NCBI GenBank assembly: GCA_030425505.1
Contig: JAUIAB010000019.1
Coordinates: 1 to 58,125 of the forward strand
DNA length: 58,125 nucleotides
Direction of reading: 5' to 3'
From: Bacteroidia bacterium
GTDB taxonomy: Bacteria > Bacteroidota > Bacteroidia > Cytophagales > Flammeovirgaceae
This document shows positions 45,291 through 51,395 of the stretch, one piece after another (the stretch's first letter is position 1; each line of letters starts with the position of its first letter). The position numbers and the translations under genes were made by a program. The notes under the pieces were generated by a model, which saw only the letters and a list, made by a program, of their open reading frames with translations, did no database searches and was not told the origin of the DNA.

Positions 45291-45796
45291 AGCACGAAAC
45301 TTTTAGCAATGTTTATTAAGGCGATTATGATTAGAACCCAAACCCCAAAATGCAGATACCACTTTGAACTATGCATGTATTCTTTATAGAGTTTTTGATA
45401 CACTACTGAGTAGGAGCTTCGTGTTTTCCTTACCTCAGATGAAGCTCTATTTGCAAGATTTATGATTACAAAATCGGAGTAAATTGGATTTGTTTCTATT
45501 ACCATCTGGATGCAAAGCGCCAAGAGAAGCGGCTTAAAGCTGATACCAGATAAAAAACTTAAAGCCAACAATATCAGATTTATCGCAAAGCCTGATAGTA
45601 AGAAAATAGTTCTTTCATTTCTCTTTTTTGGCCAGTCTACTTTTACGTAGGCATGTGGAACAGGCTTCAGAGTAAAGCCTACTTTCAAAATATTCAAACC
45701 AAGTATTTTTGCAGCAATCACATGACCCAGTTCATGGATTACCAGTAATACTCCCAAACATAGAGCCGTTAGAGCTATGTTTTCTAATAGGCTCAT
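45287..45796 (-). CDS. M50-type membrane metalloprotease of the TOMM cluster
   Basis: The 169-residue integral membrane protein has the zinc motif HELGH within LLVIHELGHVIAAKILGL and a later ETNPIYSDF, equivalent to the NPxxD-type third-ligand motif of site-2-protease/DUF3267-like proteins. Four hydrophobic segments are visible. In this place it is a candidate for removing the precursor's leader during export, the role a CAAX-like protease (SagE) is thought to play in streptolysin S clusters; alternatively it gives immunity. It overlaps the permease and TPR genes by four bases at each end, so it is part of one translational unit. Confidence 0.8.
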   Translation of the reverse strand: MSLLENIALTALCLGVLLVIHELGHVIAAKILGLNILKVGFTLKPVPHAYVKVDWPKKRNERTIFLLSGFAINLILLALSFLSGISFKPLLLALCIQMVIETNPIYSDFVIINLANRASSEVRKTRSSYSVVYQKLYKEYMHSSKWYLHFGVWVLIIIALINIAKSFVL

Positions 45797-46512
45797 CTCG
45801 AATACTGAACTTTGTTAAAAGCATAATAAAAAAGAAAGACTGGGATAACCATCCACAGTACTAAACCTAAAAATTCAGGTTGTTCTGACCTGAGGATATG
45901 TAACACACCATTCAGAGGTAAAAAATTTGCTATTTTTTCTACTCCCGGGTTGAATGCACTTATGTTGTATAAGGCATTACTTGTAAATAGTATGATAAAG
46001 TATAAAATATTATTCATCCCCTTTTCTGAGGAGGTTTTAATATTTAAGAAAGATAGACTTAAACCCAAAAAAGAGAAAATCCACAAGCCTAAAAAGATCC
46101 CCAGAAATACCTGAGGTGTCTTTTCTATTGGCAAGAACATCCCAGACATTAGGAATGACACCAGGTTCAAAAGAATGTATAGTATGGATAGAATAATGAA
46201 TCGATTTATTATCAGTCCTGAAAAGTACAACACTATATTTATAGGAAGCTTTTTTAAAACTCGTATTGTTCCATTTTCATAATTCATTTTTATAACTGGT
46301 CCTACCCCAAAAAGCCCATCTGCAGTGAGAGTCATTCCCAGTACGCCTGTCAATAAAAAAAGAGAATAACCTTCGTCATTGAAACTTCCAAAAATGGTAT
46401 AGAAAATTACATATATGAAAAGAGGAAATACAAGCTCCCAAAAGAAGGCATTTTTGTTTCTGAAAAAGCTTAAGAAATGTACTTTAAAACTTAAATATGT
46501 ATTTCTGATCAT
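45793..46512 (-). CDS. ABC-2-type transporter permease of the TOMM cluster
   Basis: The 239-residue protein has six hydrophobic segments in the ABC-2 arrangement, starting YLSFKVHFLSFFRNKNAFFW, then FPLFIYVIFYTIFGSF, and ending in a membrane segment before FNKVQYSR. It should form the membrane channel for the ATPase encoded 7 bases upstream. ABC-2 exporters with one ATPase and one permease serve peptide export or immunity in RiPP clusters. It overlaps the protease gene by four bases. Confidence 0.85.
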   Translation of the reverse strand: MIRNTYLSFKVHFLSFFRNKNAFFWELVFPLFIYVIFYTIFGSFNDEGYSLFLLTGVLGMTLTADGLFGVGPVIKMNYENGTIRVLKKLPINIVLYFSGLIINRFIILSILYILLNLVSFLMSGMFLPIEKTPQVFLGIFLGLWIFSFLGLSLSFLNIKTSSEKGMNNILYFIILFTSNALYNISAFNPGVEKIANFLPLNGVLHILRSEQPEFLGLVLWMVIPVFLFYYAFNKVQYSR

Positions 46513-46519
46513 CTCTTTA

Positions 46520-47374
46520 TTATTTAGCTACAGATAGTTTGTTATAAATATCTCTTATGGTAACATCCATGATGGAGTAATTGAATGTATGCTTTTTAAC
46601 AACTTGCAAGTCAGACTCTGAAGTCATCATAATGTTTAGCTGAGCATCTTTTTCGTAAAAATTATTACTCAGCAAACTCTGTAATAGCGCATCATTTTTC
46701 TCTGTTATAAGCTTTTTCTTAGCAGAAAGTATGTTTTCCTTCTCACTAGGAGAAAATTTGTTTAGAAGAATTTCTCCTTTATCTAAAAAGAGTATTTCAT
46801 CAGCAAAGTTTTCTGCAAACTCCCAATCGTGTGTGACAAGAACCGTAGTAGCGCCAATACGTTTTATTTCCGTCCAGATAATATCTGTAATGGTGATATC
46901 TACATTAGAGAAAGGCTCATCCATTACTATAAACTCTGGCTGATGAAATATTGCAAGCGCAATCTGTAGCTTCTTTTTCTCCCCCTCTGAAAGCTTTCTA
47001 ACCAAGCTATCCTGAAGTTTTTTTAAATCAAATAATGTAATGAGTTCACTTAAATATTTACCATCCGATTTGTATAGTTTTTTATAAAAATCAACTAATT
47101 CTCTCACATATAGTTGAGGGAAAATATGTTGATTATTGTATACAACTCCTATTTTATTTTTGAAGATATTTTTTTCATTAAAATGATAATTTATCTTTCC
47201 TTTTGATGGTTTGTAGTCTTTCAATATAAGCTCCAATAATGTTGACTTCCCAGCACCATTTGGGCCTAAAATGGCTAATACTTTTCCACATTCTATCTCT
47301 AAATCAATGTCTCGAATGATTTCTTTCCCATTGTTAGAAAAACTAACGCTATTTAAGCTTACGAATGATCTCAT
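46520..47374 (-). CDS. ABC transporter ATP-binding protein of the TOMM cluster
   Basis: The domain shows Walker A LGPNGAGKSTLLELIL, Q-loop YNNQHIFPQLYV, signature KLSEGEKKKLQIALA and Walker B EFIVMDEPFSNVD, followed by the switch His in TVLVTHDWE. I prefer the ATG at 47374 (MRSFVSLNSVSFSNNGKEII), which begins right before the first beta strand and starts one base after the dehydrogenase stop; an ATG at 47395 in the same frame would overlap that gene by 20 bases. At 284 residues it has a C-terminal extension of about 60 residues. It pairs with the downstream permease to export the modified peptide or expel it for immunity. Confidence 0.92.
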   Translation of the reverse strand: MRSFVSLNSVSFSNNGKEIIRDIDLEIECGKVLAILGPNGAGKSTLLELILKDYKPSKGKINYHFNEKNIFKNKIGVVYNNQHIFPQLYVRELVDFYKKLYKSDGKYLSELITLFDLKKLQDSLVRKLSEGEKKKLQIALAIFHQPEFIVMDEPFSNVDITITDIIWTEIKRIGATTVLVTHDWEFAENFADEILFLDKGEILLNKFSPSEKENILSAKKKLITEKNDALLQSLLSNNFYEKDAQLNIMMTSESDLQVVKKHTFNYSIMDVTIRDIYNKLSVAK

Positions 47375-47375
47375 A

Positions 47376-48227
47376 CTAGCCTTCTTTTTTACCAAATACT
47401 ATTGGATTTAATATCGTTTCATAGTTGCCATCAACCTCGAGGAACTTATTTACTTCCTGGTCTAAAAACCCACCAACCATACAAGAACCAAGACCTACTT
47501 TTTCTATAATTAAACTCAAAAGATAGGATGCTGCCCCGCACTCTTGTAACATGAACCGATATCCCCTCTCACCATATTTGATTGCATGCCGCTCAATCAT
47601 GCCAGTAATTAAGATAACACCTGAAGCTGAACTCATATCTACCCAGGGTTCTGCCTGGATAAGGTCTTTAACTGTTTCCAGATGGTTACCTTGCTTTGTC
47701 AATACTAGAGAACTCTCTAAATCATCATAATGATATAGCCCCTCTTTAAGATGGCTATTGAAAAGACACACATAAATTTCTAAAGGATACAAGCCCCCAG
47801 CAGAGGGCACATTCCGGTAGCCCATATATCCTCCATCCTGATTGATGCTTTCTTTTAGTGTTACGCCATATCCATAGTGCAAAATGTAGGATAGTTCATT
47901 CAGTGATACTTTGTAATCGGGGTTGTATTTTCGCACACTCCTTCTACTCTTCACCAATTCAAAAAACGCATCAGACTCTGACTCTAATACTGATTCGTCA
48001 AATGCATATCTTTCTTTTGAAAGATACCTTTTATGCGGTCTAGTAGAACGGGTAGTTATGTAAGGGTCTGAAAAGAGTCCAACTGCTTGACCAAGCTCTC
48101 TTGAAGTAAATCGATCTAACTTCGAGTTTTCATGGTACAACATTCCTAATAGGTCTTTGATCTTTACCGTACCATATAAACCCTGATCCTTTTTTTCATA
48201 GATCTGCTTTATTTTTTTAATGTTCAT
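47376..48227 (-). CDS. SagB-type FMN azoline dehydrogenase
   Basis: The 283-residue nitroreductase-fold enzyme has FMN-binding FELVKSRRSVRKYNPDY, PSAGGLYPLEIYVCLFNS with the SagB/ThcOx pattern, and RHAIKYGERGYRFMLQECG, which includes the Lys-Tyr pair important in azoline-oxidising members. The C-terminus has VGLGSCMVGGFLD. It would oxidise thiazolines to thiazoles after YcaO cyclises the cysteines, so the final product should be aromatic polythiazole rather than thiazoline. It follows the YcaO gene after 56 bases. Confidence 0.92.
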   Translation of the reverse strand: MNIKKIKQIYEKKDQGLYGTVKIKDLLGMLYHENSKLDRFTSRELGQAVGLFSDPYITTRSTRPHKRYLSKERYAFDESVLESESDAFFELVKSRRSVRKYNPDYKVSLNELSYILHYGYGVTLKESINQDGGYMGYRNVPSAGGLYPLEIYVCLFNSHLKEGLYHYDDLESSLVLTKQGNHLETVKDLIQAEPWVDMSSASGVILITGMIERHAIKYGERGYRFMLQECGAASYLLSLIIEKVGLGSCMVGGFLDQEVNKFLEVDGNYETILNPIVFGKKEG

Positions 48228-48283
48228 TTTTTTTGTGTTTGTAGTTCGAGTGATTAAACCATAGAAGAAGTAAGTAGCTAATT

Positions 48284-49588
48284 CTAAGGAAATGGATGAG
48301 GGTATTTGTTTAAGGAATCAAAGTCTAACTTAGGGTAACCCATCAACTCTGGCACTTCATATAACCGTTTCCCTCCTAAAAAATAGAAAGGATATCCTCC
48401 TGACATTTGTATTAGTTGTGGGATAAATATTTTTAAACTATAAAAACCCAACTGCCTAGCATCAACCGTAGTCAGGTCTTTGAGCAAAACATTATAGTTT
48501 TTTAACTTGAATACTTTTAAGATTTCTCTAATAATTTCTACCGTACTTCTTGTTTCTTTTTCATTGAAATCAATACTCAACCCTTCTTTGCTGTTGATCC
48601 ACTTATCAAAAACTGACCATTTATCTAGTCTTTTGAGGTAAAAAATAGAGTGATCAGCAAAAGACAGCAGCTCATGGTAGTCATCAGAAGGTTCCCAGTC
48701 TCTTCTTTCATCTAAAAGCCACCGAAAGTAAGGCGAAGTTTGCCCAATCTCCTGAATTACTTTTTTAGCTGCTTCACCTATTGTACTTCTTGTAGCCGAA
48801 CCAACTGCCACAAACTTTCCGAAATCATTCTCTCCCATACATATTCCAAACACAGTTGGAACACCCAGATCATAGGTCATATCAAAAAGATGCCACTCAT
48901 AGCTTTTTGGGAATCTCTCATACAGGTAATCTTGAATTTCTTTAGAAAGCTTTATTTTAGGTGGCACAATGTTATTCGACCATGTAATTACAAAGCTATC
49001 TCGCTCAATACATTCATTCAAACCATTCAATATTGCCTTATGATAGTTTGTATGCGCTGCAAGACCTGTTGAGTTTCCAGCTGTTATTAAGTTTTTATCT
49101 CTGCTAAATGGCATATAGATAAATTGAGCTGGGCAATACGTTTCTTGATTATTTACAAGATCTACTGTTGGTATCCAAGTTACTTCTATTTCCTCATCAA
49201 AAGGATCTAATCGGTAGTTTCTTTCTTTAAGAACTTCAAATTGACTTTTATAAAAAAGAGCATACTCACTAGGGTGAACCGCCTTTTTCTTTAAATCTTT
49301 ATAAGAAGAATATATTCCGCTATTTTTCGGAAAAAATGCTGGAGTATAACGCTCAATAGTCTCTCCGATAGTTGCTAAAACTGCATTTTCCCAATTATTG
49401 TGGCAAGCTCCACTTCTTCCACTAAAAAACTCACCGCCCAAATGAAGTGTATTACAAGGCCAAATCCCATAGTTATACCACCTTGGATCTTGTGACATCC
49501 ATGGTAGTTTGATCGTATTGGCTATTATTCCGAGCTCAGAAGAAACCATTTTACTTCCTTGCATCAACTGTACTGTACTCATTTTCAA
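48284..49588 (-). CDS. YcaO cyclodehydratase (TOMM synthase D-type)
   Basis: The 434-residue protein has YcaO-family segments: RSGACHNNWENAVLATIGET followed by IERYTPAFF (ATP/Mg region), ITAGNSTGLAAHTNYHKAIL, and NGLNECIERDSFVITW. The last residues are KYPHPFP, a C-terminal PxPxP motif that marks azoline-forming YcaOs and lies at the active site. It uses ATP to phosphorylate the amide oxygen of Xaa-Cys bonds and close thiazoline rings. Substrate delivery should come from the separate E1-like partner encoded just upstream (96-base gap), so C and D functions are on two genes as in the SagC/SagD arrangement. ATGs at 49588 and 49582 are both possible starts. Confidence 0.93.
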   Translation of the reverse strand: MKMSTVQLMQGSKMVSSELGIIANTIKLPWMSQDPRWYNYGIWPCNTLHLGGEFFSGRSGACHNNWENAVLATIGETIERYTPAFFPKNSGIYSSYKDLKKKAVHPSEYALFYKSQFEVLKERNYRLDPFDEEIEVTWIPTVDLVNNQETYCPAQFIYMPFSRDKNLITAGNSTGLAAHTNYHKAILNGLNECIERDSFVITWSNNIVPPKIKLSKEIQDYLYERFPKSYEWHLFDMTYDLGVPTVFGICMGENDFGKFVAVGSATRSTIGEAAKKVIQEIGQTSPYFRWLLDERRDWEPSDDYHELLSFADHSIFYLKRLDKWSVFDKWINSKEGLSIDFNEKETRSTVEIIREILKVFKLKNYNVLLKDLTTVDARQLGFYSLKIFIPQLIQMSGGYPFYFLGGKRLYEVPELMGYPKLDFDSLNKYPHPFP

Positions 49589-49684
49589 TTTTTTTAAACG
49601 TCTATCAAATAAGCAAAAGGCTCATTTAATACTTAATAATCAGTTAGTTAAACTTTATAAAACAGATCCTATCTTGGGTTAGAC

Positions 49685-50656
49685 CTATACTTTTAGTGGC
49701 TCTAACCATGGTGCTGGATTAAAATCTACGTGAGTGCCACAGGTATCGCAAAATGGCACTTTCAATAAATCATGCGATGTAGTTTGAAAGTCTAATGCGT
49801 TGATTGTAATAACCTTTTTCCATGTAGTTGGTACAGCCCAGAATTGAATAAACTTAGTTAATTCTATAAAAGCCATATTAGCTAATATGTCATAAAAGCT
49901 ATCTAAATGAATAAACTTATCTGGTTTCGCGCTCTTTCCCATCTCTTTTAAGTATTTCTCATATTCATTAAGATAGTCTGAATGATCGTAGTTACTCTTC
50001 ATCCGTTTCATCAAACAGTCGTAACAACCAGTCTCATCTCCCTGAAAAATTGGCCCGATTTTAAAAAGATACTCTTCTAAACCCCCAATATGCAGCCAGG
50101 TTTTTTTATATTCTAAAGCTTTGGTATTCATTAGTTCAAGCCCTTTGGGATTCCAACTAGTCGCATCAAAAAAACTAAAGCTAGAACCCTTTACTAGCTG
50201 CTCTATTTTTTCTTCTGACTTACTAGCAAACTCTTCTGGTGACAAGTGTGTAATTTTTGTTACATTATTTCTTTTAAGAACTTCTTTTAGCCTTTCTCCA
50301 ATAACTCCATCACTTAATATTAAAACACTAAGATCTTCTAGTGAAGTTAACTCTTGCTGTGCACCAAAATCAGCAGTTTTCTTTTCTTGTAACTCTGGAA
50401 TGGAGTCCAATTCTTCTAATGGTAGTAATCCATTGTCTTTAAGTGTAGAAAAAACGTCAATAACCTTACTCTGGTCAAACTCTTTTATCAGTAGCTGATA
50501 GCTTTTAGCTAAACTACTACTATCTAACTTTAAAACTCTTTCAAAAACTTCTTTCTTAGAGTCATCATCAAAGTCGATGGCAAAAGAGTTGGCTTTAGTC
50601 CTAATTTGATAGCACTGATTTACTTCGTCAAAAAAAACATCAAATTCTTTAAACAT
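49685..50656 (-). CDS. TOMM leader-peptide-binding E1/ThiF-like protein (cyclodehydratase partner)
   Basis: The 323-residue protein has an N-terminal part consistent with a peptide-clamp/RRE winged helix, then a ThiF/E1-like Rossmann region (LSVLILSDGVIGERLKEVLK). The C-terminal half has two Cys pairs that would bind structural zinc, in TGCYDCLMKRMKS and KVPFCDTCGTH. These are the marks of the TOMM cyclodehydratase C protein (ocin-ThiF-like), which binds the leader and presents the core to YcaO. It lacks an E1 catalytic cysteine pattern that I can see, as expected. It is the first gene after the precursor, 156 bases downstream across a long hairpin. Confidence 0.88.
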   Translation of the reverse strand: MFKEFDVFFDEVNQCYQIRTKANSFAIDFDDDSKKEVFERVLKLDSSSLAKSYQLLIKEFDQSKVIDVFSTLKDNGLLPLEELDSIPELQEKKTADFGAQQELTSLEDLSVLILSDGVIGERLKEVLKRNNVTKITHLSPEEFASKSEEKIEQLVKGSSFSFFDATSWNPKGLELMNTKALEYKKTWLHIGGLEEYLFKIGPIFQGDETGCYDCLMKRMKSNYDHSDYLNEYEKYLKEMGKSAKPDKFIHLDSFYDILANMAFIELTKFIQFWAVPTTWKKVITINALDFQTTSHDLLKVPFCDTCGTHVDFNPAPWLEPLKV

Positions 50657-50673
50657 TTCATTAAGGAGTTAAA

Positions 50674-50774
50674 TAAAGGTGATCTTAGGAGCAATTAAAA
50701 CATAGAAGACTAGGCCTTTGATTTTGGGCTATTCATTCCTTTTAAAAATTACTTTAACCCTAAAATCACCTTTA
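50674..50774 (-). promoter_or_regulatory. Long stem-loop between precursor and biosynthetic genes
   Basis: In minus-strand RNA, AAAGGTGATTTTAGG (50773-50759) pairs with CCTAAGATCACCTTT (50689-50675) through all 15 positions with one G-U pair; one more A-U and one more G-U pair extend it to about 17 bp around a 67-base loop. On plus-strand RNA the G-U becomes an A/C mismatch, so the structure favours the direction of the TOMM genes. It ends 18 bases before the ThiF-like start. No T-run follows, so it is more likely a processing or stability stem, or a translational control element, than a plain terminator. Confidence 0.65.
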
Positions 50775-50812
50775 ATTTGAAAAAATTAAATTTTCGTTGT
50801 TGCTCTTAAGAC

Positions 50813-50920
50813 CTAGTCAAAAATTGTAAAGTTACAATTACAACAGCAACAACAGCAACAACAAGCAGCTGCACCAGTAAGGTTAAATCCTTTAACCTTT
50901 GATAACTTTTTTACTTTCAT
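50813..50920 (-). CDS. TOMM precursor peptide with polycysteine core
   Basis: An ATG at 50920 opens a 35-codon frame ending at TAG 50815-50813. The 19-residue leader is Lys-rich (MKVKKLSKVKGF start) and ends GAAA. The core has eight consecutive cysteines (20-27), Asn28, Cys29, Asn30 and the tail FTIFD. The cysteine codons run TGT TGT TGC twice and then TGT TGT. It lies between the HTH regulator and the cyclodehydratase genes on the same strand, exactly where TOMM precursors sit, and the GAAA-then-Cys pattern recalls the CCCCC core of streptolysin S precursor SagA. The short leader is unusual. Expected modification is up to nine thiazoles. There is no classical ribosome binding site, only an A/T-rich leader. 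Confidence 0.88.
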   Translation of the reverse strand: MKVKKLSKVKGFNLTGAAACCCCCCCCNCNFTIFD

Positions 50921-50996
50921 AATAAAAAAAATTAAATTTACGCCTACTCTGTAAAGTTTTCGGCTTCCCTTTGTTGGTAAAATTATTTTCCAAAAA

Positions 50997-51011
50997 GGAC
51001 AAAAATTGTCC
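50997..51011. promoter_or_regulatory. Palindrome between regulator and precursor (operator or short terminator)
   Basis: GGACAA, three bases, TTGTCC forms a perfect 6-bp inverted repeat two bases beyond the stop codon of the HTH gene. On the minus strand it is followed by TTTTT, so it could be a short intrinsic terminator limiting read-through from the regulator. Its symmetry also fits an operator for the HTH protein controlling the precursor promoter. The sequence does not decide between these. Confidence 0.45.
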
Positions 51012-51013
51012 CT

Positions 51014-51223
51014 CTATATTCTTTCTGGTTCTTCAATAAATTTTTTCTGCTTACGGCAATATCTAATATCGTTTCCCTCTTCTCTTATCTCTGAAATAAG
51101 CCTTTTTACCGTCCTTTCACTACAGTCAAAACTATCTGCTATTTGACTTAAAGAAAGACATCTCCCTCTTTTTATCATTTCTAACAAATATTCTATTCTT
51201 CGTTTTCGATCAATGAACCGCAT
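51014..51223 (-). CDS. Small HTH (HTH_11/DeoR-like) regulator of the TOMM cluster
   Basis: At 69 residues the protein is little more than a winged helix: RIEYLLEMIKRGRCLSLSQI, then ADSFDCSERTVKRLISEIRE, which is a classic HTH_11 pattern with the recognition helix around SERTVKRLISEI, and a short basic wing ending RKQKKFIEEPERI. No ligand-binding domain is present. It lies immediately upstream of the precursor gene on the same strand (93 bases), with a palindrome between, so control of the TOMM operon is the simplest inference. Confidence 0.82.
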   Translation of the reverse strand: MRFIDRKRRIEYLLEMIKRGRCLSLSQIADSFDCSERTVKRLISEIREEGNDIRYCRKQKKFIEEPERI

Positions 51224-51264
51224 CTCGGAGTTTTTAGCTTTTTTATGTTAATTGAGAGAAAATC

Positions 51265-51285
51265 AAAGGCCGTTTTTTGACCTTT
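51265..51285 (-). terminator. Possible hairpin after the amylase gene, before the TOMM regulator
   Basis: In minus-strand RNA, AAAGGTC pairs with GGCCTTT through seven positions (one G-U) around AAAAAAC and is followed by GATTTTC. It lies about 110 bases after the amylase stop and 40 bases before the HTH ATG, so it could end amylase transcripts or act in the TOMM leader. It is short and the T-run is imperfect. Confidence 0.35.
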
Positions 51286-51395
51286 ATTTTAATAGTTAGT
51301 GGTACTTTTTCAGGAAGGTAACCTAGGAAACTAAGATATTTACTTTGAAGTTTAGTTAGTTTTGTGCAAATGATATTACGCAAACAATTGCTTAC

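Noticed and set aside
50840..50868. Trinucleotide microsatellite (CAA/CAG-like on the plus strand)
   Set aside because: On the minus strand it lies in frame in a complete small gene, uses both TGT and TGC, and sits between the HTH gene and TOMM enzymes, so it is best read as a polycysteine core.
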